Notes under the pieces: generated by a model
Seen by the model: only the letters and a program-made list of their open reading frames with translations
What the model was told of the DNA's origin: nothing
The model's database searches: none
Source: Rhizophagus irregularis
Lineage: Eukaryota; Glomeromycota; Glomeromycetes; Glomerales; Glomeraceae
Direction of reading: 5' to 3'
NCBI RefSeq assembly: GCF_026210795.1
Contig: NC_089446.1
Location: forward strand, 2,943,001-3,007,000
Length of the DNA: 64,000 nt
Made by a program: the position numbers and the translations under genes
Shown: positions 12,088 to 22,958 of the stretch, in pieces
Layout of the letters: every line of letters begins with the position of its first letter
How positions within the stretch are numbered: the first letter of the stretch is position 1

Positions 12088-13432
12088 TTTTACACTTAAA
12101 GCTTTTCATTAAAAATACTAATAAAATCACTTATTTTTATCAATTTTATTAAGTAAATAAAATATACAAAAAAAAAAAATTATTTATATTCTTTTGCTTC
12201 ATCATGTAATATTTGTCTATGTTCAATAACTGTTACACTCATTAAAATATATTCAGAATCTGATAGTATTGTAAGATGACTAACATGAATTTCTTGTTCT
12301 TCAAAAATAGATAAATAACAAGTAAATTTACCATCACCAAATTCTTTATCTAAATCTTTTAAAAAAACTTTTATACTTGGTGCAACTTTTCTTAACAAAT
12401 TATAATCTGATATTTGCAAAAATAAACTATGATCTAAAGTAAGTGATAAACTAAGAGATCTATTTGGAATATCAGAATTATAATTAGAATAATTATATGA
12501 TAAAGGAGATGGAGTTGATTGTAATGGTAATGGTAATGGTAATGGATATGACAAATGATACATTTGAATAAATTCGTCAAATAAAAAACTTTTTCTAGTT
12601 ACTTTTACTGAATGCATTATACTAAATAAAGCATGATTAGGAGGAGTATCTAAATCTGTATTTTTATTTACCTATAATAAAAATACTTAATCATTAAAAT
12701 TTGTTTATAAATAAATTAGATACAAAATACATACAATTTCTTTAGATAGCCCACAAATTAATTGCAAAATTATTCAAGGATAAATGCCAATCATCTTTAA
12801 TAAAATAATGCTTGTGATTTTTAACTTCACAAATATACTTATCATTTAATTTCATTACATAAGATTTAACCAATACTTCATTTTCATCTAAATTAGCTTC
12901 TTTTGATATGATATGATTTTTGGCATGTTTTTTGGTAATGATTAGTTTTTTGACGAGAATGAATTTAATTTTTCAATTCATCATTAGACACCTCCTGTTC
13001 TGAAACTTCATTCTAAAATTAATTAAGAATAATATTATAAGAAAATTCAACAAACAGTTTTTAAAACAATAAATTATAAAATATCTGACGTGAATGTTTC
13101 TTGGATAATTCTTTAAGTATAATAAAAATCATTACTTTTTTATTTCCTAATATCATAGTCTGATAATCTTTTATAAATTTACTAAATGCTTCTTCATTAT
13201 CTAAAAGTATTCTTGTTCCACTTTCTGTACTTGATTTATATGTTAAATTATATTTATTTTGATAAACTAATTCAATTTGTTCACAAATATATATTTCAAG
13301 TTTATTCCTAAAATTAACAAAATTTGGATTTTCTAAAATAAAACTAACTATTACAGAAGAAAATGTTTGTTTATTTTTTTTTTGATAGATAATTATAATC
13401 AAAATTTTATTTATGATTGTTAAAAAGAAGTA

Positions 13433-14393
13433 CAGTTAACTCCCTCTATAGTCACTCCCGTTATAGTCACATTCTACTATATAGTCACACTAGTTGAATG
13501 TTCAAAACACTTTATTATTAAAATCTATCCTATATAGTCACCATCTATCTATAGTCACTATCACATCTATCCTCAAAAATCTTATATTAAAAAGAACCGT
13601 TTATAATCACAGTTATATAAAGAATATATTAAATAACTTGGCATCTAATAATCGTACAAAGATGTATCATAGCTTGTTAGAATCGTCTCACTGAGACAAA
13701 TCGAATGGTGGTAGTTTTATCCTTTTCTGATCACTGGCTGACGAGTTATTCAACAAAATGTTAAACATCAGCATTATAATATTTCTTGATTTACGTTTAC
13801 TGCGCCATTTAACATTTTGCTAGATTTTTCAGTACCTAGTGATTGTAAAAAGATGATTTATAGCTCGTTGGAATCGCCTCATCGAGACGAATCGAATGGT
13901 GGTAAGCTCATCTCTCTGTGATCAATATTGACGGAGTTATTACTTAAAAACCATTTAATATTTTTTAATTTCGGAAATTGATCTAGTGATTGGATTTCGA
14001 TGTATCTTATACCATTAGATTCGTCTCATCAAGACGAATCGAATGGTAGTAAGATCGTCTTTCTAGGATCAATATCGACAGAGTTATTACACAAAAACCA
14101 TTAATATTTTTTTAATTTCGGAAATTAATCTAGTAATTAGATTTCGACGTATTTTATACCATTAGAACCGTCTCATCAAGACGAATCGAATGGCGGTAAG
14201 ATCATCTCTATACGATTAATATTGGCGAAGTTACGATACAATAAAGTTTTAAGTATAATTCTGGCTGAAATTATGTTAATTTTTGGCCGGAATTATGATA
14301 TACAAATATAAGAAATTTTTTATATAGTCACATCTCTTTATAATCACCAAATATGGACTGTCCCAAATGTGTGACTATAAAGAGAGTTGACTG
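13433..14393. mobile_element. pogo/Tigger-like MITE with TA target duplication
   Basis: The termini CAGTTAACTCCCTCTATAGT (left) and the inverse of CAGTCAACTCTCTTTATAGT (right) form imperfect inverted repeats of about 24 bp. They begin CAGT and are flanked by TA on both sides (13431-13432, 14394-14395), typical of Tc1/mariner-pogo transposition. The 961-bp interior is non-coding and contains four diverged copies of a ~100-bp module annotated separately. Confidence 0.8.
13640..14240 (+). repeat. four copies of a ~100-bp hairpin-bearing module
   Basis: Units at about 13645-13750, 13838-13943, 13984-14088 and 14131-14235. Each contains a perfect or near-perfect palindrome of the form ATTCGTCTCATCAAGACGAA, followed by a conserved ATGGTGGTAAGATCATCTCT-like segment and a GATCAATAT..GAGTTATT end. 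The same module occurs twice, inverted, in the foldback element at 22.4-22.96 kb. Confidence 0.75.
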
Positions 14394-14851
14394 TATCACC
14401 TGTTAATGGAGGAATATTTTTTTGTTCTTTTTCAACTGCTTTAACATCTTGGTTAATTAACTATTACATGCAAAACAAAGTGTAAGATTATGTGATAATT
14501 CTATATTCAACTTATATTTATATATTTGATTACAATGTAGTAAAGTATTTTTCATTTTTTCATATGCTTGCTCTATATAAAAATGGTGTCGCAAATAAGT
14601 AATTGCAGAATATTTGCGATATGTGATATTGCAGAATATTGTGGATTTTGAAGTCTATATATCCGCAATTCTGTTAGATGCAATTCCGCAATTTTTCCGC
14701 AATTTTGCAAATGATCTGCAATTTTGTAATTAATTGCGAAATTGCAGATTATTTGTGGAATTATGAATTGCCCGCAAAAAAAAGGATAATTTTTTTTAAT
14801 AAATGTAATTTTTTTAATTAACTAATAAAGAAACTGATTTCTTCTTATTAC

Positions 14852-15868
14852 TAAGGTTGCTTGCCGAAACCTAGAAGTTTAGGCAATTTGGCATTTTGCC
14901 AAAAAGTGAAATTCTGCCAAAACTATATTAAAGTCATATCCGCCGATTTGCGAAATTTGCTGATCATCAGTTATGTGGCGCAGTACCGATTAAAATTGAT
15001 CAAAACCTGTTCCTACGTAAGAAAAAATGTCAAAAAATATATAAAAAAACTTTTAAGACCTCTTCCAAAATATTTACCTCTTTAACCCGAAGCCAGTAGA
15101 AGGAGTTTCTAGAAAAAAAAGAAAAAAAATATTATAAAGTTAGTTTATTAAAAAAAACAAAAGAAAAACTTTACAAAATTCAGAATATTTAATGATTTAA
15201 CGAAAAAAAATTAACTGAAAAATAATTAATAATAAATATCAAATAGATTTTAATTAAACAACTAATCAATACATAATCTAAATTTGCTAAAACATCATTA
15301 TTAATATTTAGAGTTATTTATTTTATTGAAAAGATTTTTTTTGAATAATTTTACTTTCTAAATAAATTTTTTTTATAAACTATAAAAAAAAATAAAAAAA
15401 CAGCTCCAAGTTGTATCTAATATAAAATAATTACAAATATACTTGCAAAAATTCTCAACTTACTTGATGTAAAAACTGTTTGAAAAGTTGATGGGGGGTT
15501 GATGGGGAGTTTAATAGGGAGTTTACGAAAGAAAAAAATTTTTTTAACGCTACTTTTTGTTGAAATAATTTCTTAATATTTGTCATATGATCATGTAGCA
15601 CAAGTGTGATCATTTTTGCAAAACTTAATTTACCTAATTTTTATTAAATTATTGTCAAATTCCTTAATTTAGACGAATTTTGTTAATTCCGCAGATCGGC
15701 GGATATGTTATATTAAAAAACTGGTGAAACTTTAAAGAAAGACGAAACTGCCGAAACTTATTATAAATGCCGAAACTGCTGAAACTCTACCAAACTATAA
15801 TAAATCTATAGTAAAATTTTGATGAAATTAATCGTAAAATTTTGAAAAGGTTTAGACAAGCAACCTTA
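14852..15868. mobile_element. TAAGGTTGC-type hAT MITE, itself interrupted
   Basis: Ends TAAGGTTGCTTGCCGAAACC and, inverted, TAAGGTTGCTTGTCTAAACC. An exact 8-bp target duplication CTTATTAC flanks it (14844-14851, 15869-15876). The body matches the 244-bp element at 25799-26042 almost throughout, apart from the 14937-15706 insert, so the pair gives a direct filled-versus-empty-site comparison. Confidence 0.85.
14937..15706. mobile_element. CATATCCGCCGA-ended element nested in a MITE
   Basis: Left end CATATCCGCCGATTTGCGAA and inverted right end CATATCCGCCGATCTGCGGA. The intact host copy at 25.8 kb lacks these ~770 bp. The host sequence resumes with at most one duplicated base, so the target duplication is absent or very short. 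No transposase is encoded. A 74-codon ORF spanning its left border is not considered real. Confidence 0.7.
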
Positions 15869-15977
15869 CTTATTACTAAAAGTAAAAAAAATCAGTTTTT
15901 CATTAATAAAATTTTTAAAAAAAAATCATTTATTTTTTAGAAAAAATATACCAGCCAGTTAATTTGACGGTTATTAA

Positions 15978-16269
15978 TATTAGGCTGCACCAATTCAATG
16001 TTTCGTTTAAACTTAACCCTCCCCTGTTTTTGGATTTTTTATGTAAAAAAAATACATGTAATTTAGGCCAGAATTAGACAAATCTTTAAGTTTTAGCCAG
16101 AATTATCATCCAAAATTTCTGCTCACTCTTTTAGTCAAAATTTTGGCTAAAATTAATGGTAATTCTGGCCATGTATTTTATTTTATGTATTATTTTTTGT
16201 TCCCCCCCTCCCTAGATTGGGACCCCTATATTATGTTAAACAAAGAATTGGCTTGGAGCGGCCTTAATA
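15978..16269. mobile_element. small hAT-like MITE candidate
   Basis: The ends TATTAGGCTGCACCAATTC and, inverted, TATTAAGGCCGCTCCAAGCC are similar. The flanking octamers GTTATTAA and GTTAATGA agree at six of eight positions. The interior has inverted copies of GGCCAGAATTA-like words. Confidence 0.45.
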
Positions 16270-16627
16270 GTTAATGATCTGAATTAGATTATCGGATAGC
16301 ATAGTATAAATCAAATAAGAATTGCATTACGCAATTTTAAATTTTTTTTTTCATTTTAAAAAAACAACACTGTTTTTTTTGTAAATTCCAGCCTGGAACT
16401 TGGAAATGGAGACCGGTGAGTATTTTAAGGGAAAGAAGCGGGGAGTTTTTTTTTTGTTTTTTTTATGTAAGAATATTTATTAACGTTCTTTTACTTTTTT
16501 TTTGTAGATTCTAGCCTGAAACTTGGAACTTGAAACCGGTGAGTATTTTAAAGGGGGGAGTGGGTTTTTTTTGGTTTTTTTATGTAAGAACGTTTATTAA
16601 CGTTCTTTTACTTCTTTTTTTTTTGTA

Positions 16628-17366
16628 CAGTGCGGTACCTCTATAATAGGTACCCCTTATATCTTGTAATCTAATGGTCGGAATTTTATAAAATTTTAAA
16701 ATTAGATAGCTTTTAAAAAGATAAATACATTAAGCAAATAAAAAAATTTTCTCAATTTTTTTGCTGACATAATACAAAATCACATGACTTAAAATAAATT
16801 TGATTGGCTAATGCAATACCTAATGTTAATTAGAATTATGCATAATTTTTTATATATAATTTATTATTCATTATAATTATTTAAAGTAATTTGATTAAGT
16901 ATATTATCAGGAACTTTTCTATGGGATTTATATTTTTTTTAGCAAGTTTTCCCATGATTCCTTTTTGAGAAATAGATATAATATAATTTGTAATAAATAA
17001 AAACTACCAAAATTTTTTTTTGAATTTTTTTTCAAAATTTTTTTAACAAAGCATGGGTAAGTTTATAAGCTAAAATGATTTATTTGAATAAGCACTATCA
17101 AATGATTGTTTTTTTTTTATGTTACACAAAAATCACTTATTCTCAAATTTTTCCCATCATAATAAATTACCCGAACTTCAAACTTATGTAGCACTAGCAA
17201 AATTTATTATTTTTTAATCTAACCCGATAAGTTTAAAAGCTCTTGATATGCTTTATTAAAATTATCGGTTAGAATTTTAAAATATTATTTTTTGCTAATG
17301 TGACATCTTTTTGAAAATGTCACATTATGACTATAAAATTGGGTTGGTTATAGAGGTACCGCACTG
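16628..17366. mobile_element. Tc1/mariner-type MITE with GCGGTACCTC termini
   Basis: Perfect inverted ends CAGTGCGGTACCTCTATAA (left) and its complement (right), with TA on both sides (16626-16627, 17367-17368). It lies exactly at the GTA of an array unit and splits it cleanly, so the empty site is visible in neighbouring units. 739 bp, non-coding, AT-rich interior. Confidence 0.85.
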
Positions 17367-17942
17367 TAGATTCTGGCCTGGAACTTGGAAATAGAGACCG
17401 GTAGGTGTTTCTAAAGAGGGAAGCAGGGTTTTTATGTTTTATTTATATAAGAACATTTATTAAAGTTCTTTTACTTCTTTTTTTTTTTAGATTCCGGCCT
17501 GGAACTTGGAAATGGAGACCGGTGAGTATTTTAAAGGGAGGAGCGGGGGTTTTTTTTATTTTTTTTATGTAAGAACATTTATTAATGTTCTTTTACTTCT
17601 TTTTTTTGTAGATTCCGGCCTGGAACTTAGAAATGGAGATCAGTGAGTATTTTAAAGGGAGGGAAGTGAGTTTTTTTGTTTTTTTTATGTAAGAACATTT
17701 ATTAACGTTCTTTTACTTCTTTTTTTGTAGATTCTGACCTGGAACTTAGAACTTGAGACCGGTGAGTATTTTAAAGAGGGAAGTAGGTTTTTTGGTTTTT
17801 TTATGTAAGAATGTTTATTAACGTTCTTTTACTTCTTTTTTTTTGTAGATTCTGGCCTGGAACTTGGAAATGGAGACCAGTGAGTATTTTAAAGGAGGAG
17901 TAGAGTTTTTTTATTTTTTTATGTAAGAATATTTATTAACGT

Positions 17943-19320
17943 TGAGATCCCCCTATTCCCTCTGTCATCAATTTACAGAGTTACCACGTCGAATAGGCAT
18001 TCTCATGGTCGAACGAACGAATAATCGAACGAACAAACAAATAAACGAACAAGCAAATAATCAATGGCATAATTAACAAACAACATAATCAACAAATAAC
18101 ATGCAACAACATATAACAACAATATACAACAACATTCTTGGTTCACAACATAAATAGCATTAGTAATATAAAACATCAAGCGACATAAAATTAAATTTAA
18201 CTTCTCTGAATTTTCCCCAAATTATATCCACTTTACCTTTAATTCCAAACTTTGATAGCTCTTGCTACGAATCATTACTTTTCAAAAGTGTATATTTAAT
18301 TCATCTTAAAATTTTCATTTTATTCAATTAAAATTAATTAAGCAAACATTAATTAAAGTTTAGGGTGAACCTATTACCTTTAATTAATATTAAACTTCAC
18401 TAATAAATAATTAAATGAAACTTATATTTTTATTGAGTTATTCCAAACTAACTGTGGATGTAGATCTCGCTTTGAATTCCGCTCTCTATTTAAACAAATT
18501 TTATGATACTTTCTATTCTAATATGTACTATCTATATACTATCTTTTATGTTCTTTTTACATATTATCTTTGAACTATCTTTTAATATGCTATCTATATT
18601 TTAAATACGCTATCTTTTAATATGCTATCTTTTAATATGCTATTTTAATATGCTATCTTTAATATGCTATCTTTTATGTTCCGTCTTTTAATACACTATC
18701 TTTCAATATATTTCTATTTTTAATATGTTGCATGTTATCTTTTATATTCCATCTTTTAATATACTTTCTTTTGATATGTTTCTATCTTTAATATATTATA
18801 TTCCATCTTTTGTGACTTATATCTTTTCGTATCATCTTTTATATTATCTTTTATCTTTTATATTATCTTTTATCTTCTATATTATCTTTTCATATTATCT
18901 TTTATATTATCTTTTATAATATGTTTTATAATATTGTTTTTATGTATTTTCATTATGCGTGTTCCTTTAATCTGATATCCCTCCATTTTATATGATTTAC
19001 CTTTTGTGCTTATAATTATTCTTTCTGATTGTTCTTATTGTTGAACTCAATAAACTGGTTGCTAAGCCGCAATTGATCGACTCCCTACTCAATCTATTGG
19101 TTTCTTGTTAATCATTCAATAAATATTACATCATGTAGATCATTACTCTTCTTAAATGTTTATCCTTTTCAGCTAATCATTTATCCATTCACACTCCTTT
19201 TCGGCTAATCATTTATCCATTCATGCTGATTCAAGATTTGTTCGTTCGTACTTAATACTTAACGTTCACATTTGTCCATTTGGTATATTATTTGTTCATG
19301 CTAGGTATTCAACTGCTCAC
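17943..19320. mobile_element. insertion with 5-bp duplication, possible solo LTR
   Basis: It splits an array unit at AACGT, which is duplicated on both sides (17938-17942, 19321-19325). The insert begins TGAGATCCCCCTATTCCCTC and ends CAACTGCTCAC. A TG start, a 5-bp duplication and the absence of terminal inverted repeats fit a large solo LTR, although the end is not a clear CA. The middle (18480-18930) is a low-complexity stretch repeating TATCTTTTA-like words. No retroelement gene is present. Confidence 0.45.
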
Positions 19321-19789
19321 AACGTTCATTACTTTTTTTTGTAAATTCTGGCCTAGAACTTGGAAATAAAAACCAGTAGGTGTTTTTAGAGAGAAAGCGG
19401 GGTTTTTTATGTTTTTTTTATGTAAGAATATTATTAACGTTCTTTCACTTTTTTTTTTGTAGATTCCAGTCCAGAACTTTGATTTGTATTATTAAGTTCG
19501 TTATTGTTGTCTGTGTTTGATTTAGTTTTTGGCGCAGTTGCGCCATTTCAGAAATTATGTTTTATTGTTTTTAATAAATAATAAATAAATAAATTTATTA
19601 AAAAATTTTTTTTGATTAAATTTATATTTATAAAACCGGTGTATTTTTTATTAAATTATTATTAGAAAAAAATTTAATTATCAGCCAATCAGAATTGCAA
19701 AATTGCGGGTTACTAACTGCAATTCAGCTCCAAAATCCGCAATATTGCAGATTTTGAAAATTATTTGCGGGCCCATCCTTAGCTCTATA

Positions 19790-21524
19790 TAAATATAAAA
19801 TTATTTAAATATATACAAATATGTTATACTAATTACATACTTATAAAATTCAAATACATATTTTATATAAAATTTTTATATAAATTTGTATAGATTTAAA
19901 AATATTTATATATTTTATATAAGTATAAAATTTAAAGTAAAATATATATAATACAAAACTATCTAATTCCATGATTCAAAAATATACCTATATTATACCA
20001 TCTAATACAAGTAATTTTTTTTGATTTATATAAATTTAGCTATATACTACATATATAAGATATAGTGGATATTTTACATATTGTATTCTCAAAAGTCAAA
20101 AGTGTAACATCCTCTATATTTATTCGTACTATTAGTATATGTGTTAAGAATGCAGTGTAATATAGCATAGTGAACATCCCTATTTTATCACAATTTTGAT
20201 GATCATTTATCAATCATTTATTCAATTTTATCTCTTCGCTATAATTAAATTGATTGGCTTTGGTTGAAAATTTTACATAATAATATGTACTCAAATTTTA
20301 CAGATAGCTTAATATTCATTTAAATTTACCGCATATTAAATTTTATCAAGATTGCATCATTATTAGGCAACTTTTACTAGTAATAACTTTTTAAATTCTA
20401 ATAAAATGTGTTTTTCTTTACAATATTTTAAAGACTATTTATAAAAAAATGAACAATATAATTTTTAATGATCAAATTTGTTGTTTAAATAAATAAATCA
20501 AAAAAAATTCTTTAAACAGTTCATAAAATTTTGCCAAAATTTTTTCCTGATATTTCTAATATATATTTTAATAATATTCATAAACATTTTTTTAATGATA
20601 ACTTTTGGTTTATCTAAAATTCTGCTGGTTTATTTTAGCTATTGATTCTTGAATACCTAAATAATATATTTTAAAAATTTCAAGTTTCGCCCATAAATCT
20701 ATAACTTCGCCCAAAGCTTCAAAATCAGATTAGCAGATAATCAGCAAATGATTGGTAATTATCAAATTATTGGAAATTTTAGTTTAAGGCTAACCTTAGC
20801 AATACATTTTTTTTTTGCCATAATACTTTTATAGTATATTTTTCATAAATTAAACTGACAAAAAAAACAATTAGTATAATTTGCCTGGTATTTGATTTAT
20901 GGCTTTACCCGATGCTTCAAAGTAGAAGTAATATGATATATATATATGATTGATAAATGATCAGCAAGGTGATAAAAGCATATCTGCTATACTGTGTAAT
21001 ACAGTATATTTGACTGACGAAATAGGAACTATATATACAAATATATAAAGATTTTAAAAGACATACAATATTTTAAGATAAAATTATTCTAATAGATGTT
21101 TAAAGAAATAAAGTAATAAATAAATTATTTAAAAATACTTTTATATCAGTATAAAATAATTATTATTTTGACCAATTAGATTTTATGTAATCTAGAGAAA
21201 TTTGAAGTATTGTTATATGAGTTATATCAATTTTATACTGCATTATTTTTTCTTTCATATAATATTATAATATCATTTATAAAAATAAATTTTCTTGTAA
21301 GAAAAAATTAAAAATTAAAATCCAGTATATTTGTTAATATTACCATAAGTCCATAATATGTTTAAATAATTCTTATATTTTATTAACTGTTAAAAATATA
21401 TAATAATAATAGTAGTAAGAAATACTATCTCTTGCTTCTCTTACTTAGATGACACTAATAAAAAAAACATATATTAAATAGTTTTTTTTTATTGTATTTA
21501 AAAAATAGGCAATTTCTATTTGTA
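19790..21524. other. gene-free AT-rich DNA with a dispersed repeat
   Basis: No gene seen. Sequence at about 20150-20405 (CATCCCTATTTTATCACAAT and onward) recurs at 23905-24160, and partly at 24175-24310, at moderate identity, so it belongs to an old dispersed repeat family. Confidence 0.5.
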
Positions 21525-21792
21525 CACGGGGTGTTCAAACACGGATTTCCAAAAAAGTAAATTTTCTATGCTGATCATTAAATGTTGGCCAGAATTAAAT
21601 TTAACGAAAACAGGAAAAAAATTAAGAATTTGTTAAATAAATCAAAATTGACATTCAAAATCAACTTTGACGTTTTAAGTAAACTTGCAGAACAGACAAA
21701 AATACACATATTGCATATTCCTTTTTTATTAAAAAATTTTTTTTACATAACTTTTTAATAAAGTCACATGACATGTGTATGAACACCCCGTG
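21525..21792. mobile_element. CACGGGGTGTTC mariner-type MITE
   Basis: Inverted ends CACGGGGTGTTCA and TGAACACCCCGTG (left continues AACACGG; right is preceded by TGTGTA), flanked by TA (21523-21524, 21793-21794). 268 bp. The open stretch that reads across its right end on the minus strand is low complexity and not considered a gene. Confidence 0.75.
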
Positions 21793-22425
21793 TAAATTAA
21801 CATTTTTTCTAAAAAATAATATCCATAAATATAACTGGTAATTATAAATTAATAATAAATGATATGGAAAAAAATAAAATAGAATGGTCAAATGTAAAAA
21901 TATAAAAAAAAATTGTTTTAATCTTATTATAAGTATATACTTTTTTGGTATTAAAATCACATAAATATAACATTTTTCTGTGATAATACTAAAGTTATTA
22001 GTTTTATTTTTAAGTGATTTTCTTTTAAGAATAGAATAAACTAATTTATACTTAAAAAATTTTACTAATCATTTACTTTAACTAATAAACTTTTTTTTTT
22101 ATTTTGTTCATAGTAAAAAAAAATTTTGCAATTTTTATTTTTTTAATTCTTTCACTTTATTTTTCATATATATGAACTTTCTCCATTTTAATTACCATTA
22201 TATACTATTAAATACGAAAATTTTAATATTTTATCAAAAAAAAAATACTTTATTAAAAAAAGATTGCTATCCTATATAAATATAAATATCCAATATTAAT
22301 ATGAGATCAAATTGAAATAAAACCATTAAAAAATATTGGAAAATGTTGAAAACTTATTTAATTTAGACCAATCCCTAGTAAGATCCTACTTACTTTTAAT
22401 AAAGATCTTCGAACAAAATTTCAGA
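21793..22425. other. gene-free AT-rich stretch
   Basis: Nothing recognised besides homopolymer-rich sequence between the mariner-type MITE and the foldback element. Confidence 0.5.
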
Positions 22426-22958
22426 CACAGGTCGAAAAGTGAAAAATCAGGCACCAATCGGTCACCAATCAGGTAGCTGATTGGTGACTGATTGGTGACT
22501 GATTGGTGCCTGATTGGCATTTTCGCCAAATAGTGTAATCAGGCAGTTTACTAACTTTTGATCCAGTGATCAGAAAAAGATGAAATATAGCTCATTGGAA
22601 TCGTCTCAACAAGACGAATCTAATGGTAGTAAAATCGCATCTCTAGGATTGATAGTTAATAAAAAATTAAATAAAATATAAATGATACATTTTCATTTTT
22701 ATATTTTACTTAATTTCTCATCAAGTATTAATCCTAAAGATGCGATTTTACTACCATTAGATTCGTCTTGTTGAGACGATTCCAATGAGCTATATTTCAT
22801 CTTTTTCTGATCACTGGATCAAAAGTTAGCAAACTGCCTGATTGGTGATGGTATTTGGCGAAAATGCCAATCAGGCACCAATCAGTCACCAATCAGGTAC
22901 CTGATTGGTGACCGATTGGTGACTGATTGATGCCTGATTTTTCACTTTTCGACCTGTG
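22426..22958. mobile_element. foldback element with ~260-bp arms
   Basis: Left arm 22426 to about 22690 and right arm about 22700-22958 are near-perfect inverted copies, starting CACAGGTCGAAAAGTGAAAA. Each arm contains short repeats of CTGATTGGTGA and the ~100-bp hairpin module shared with the MITE at 13.4-14.4 kb (AATCGTCTCAACAAGACGAA). As RNA or single-stranded DNA it would form one long hairpin. No target duplication could be assigned with confidence. Confidence 0.8.

Larger units (their letters stand above)
12180..14569 (-). pseudogene. multi-exon hypothetical gene broken by a MITE
   Basis: Coding-like blocks on the minus strand, in order from 5': about 14569-14400 (with a CFAC zinc-like pair), about 13380-13060, about 12960-12730 and about 12690-12180 (ends KEYK). 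The block at 12960-12730 has a one-base shift near 12750, after which the frame LICGLSKEI continues to a normal donor. A 961-bp TA-flanked MITE (13433-14393) and a 5.2 kb hAT-like insertion starting at 14578 interrupt it. The piece at 13060-13400 (LDNEEAFSKFIKDYQ... KKVMIFIILKE) is compatible with a PB1-like beta-grasp fold, but this is weak. No family was identified. It ends tail to tail with the transposase remnant, so both may once have belonged to one element. Confidence 0.5.
16385..19490 (+). repeat. tandem array of ~120-bp units with a 31-nt mini-exon
   Basis: Nine units begin near 16386, 16508, 17369, 17491, 17611, 17730, 17849, 19345 and 19463. In eight, a 31-nt core (ATTCCGGCCTGGAACTTGGA plus AATGGAGACCG) is preceded by a T-rich tract ending TAG or AAG and followed by GTGAGT or GTAGGT, i.e. 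a 3' and a 5' splice-site consensus. The spacer carries the stem-loop AAGAACATTTATTAACGTTC. The array is split by insertions at 16628-17366 and 17943-19320. If the cores were spliced together, three successive cores would read 31 open codons because 31 is not a multiple of three. Whether it is transcribed is unknown. Confidence 0.75.
14578..19781. mobile_element. hAT-like composite element (5.2 kb), non-autonomous
   Basis: The 8-bp direct repeat GCTCTATA occurs at 14570-14577 and 19782-19789. The 21-bp ends TAAAAATGGTGTCGCAAATA and, inverted at the right, TAAGGATGGGCCCGCAAATA match at 16 of 21 positions. Both subterminal regions repeat GCAATTTTGCGG-like words. These features fit the hAT superfamily. 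No transposase is inside. The interior holds nested insertions (14852-15868, 15978-16269, 16628-17366, 17943-19320) and the mini-exon tandem array. The insertion lies upstream of the broken gene at 12-14.6 kb. Confidence 0.7.

Noticed and set aside
14861-15085. 74-codon ORF on the plus strand
   Set aside because: It begins in a MITE end and runs across the border of a nested element, so it cannot be an ancestral gene.
16385-17960. Regular repeats considered as a CRISPR array
   Set aside because: Units are tandem copies with conserved spacers and splice-like words in a eukaryotic context; there are no unique spacers and no cas genes.
21661-21960. 99-codon minus-strand ORF
   Set aside because: It overlaps the terminal repeat of a mariner-type MITE and is Ile/Leu/Phe low-complexity sequence.
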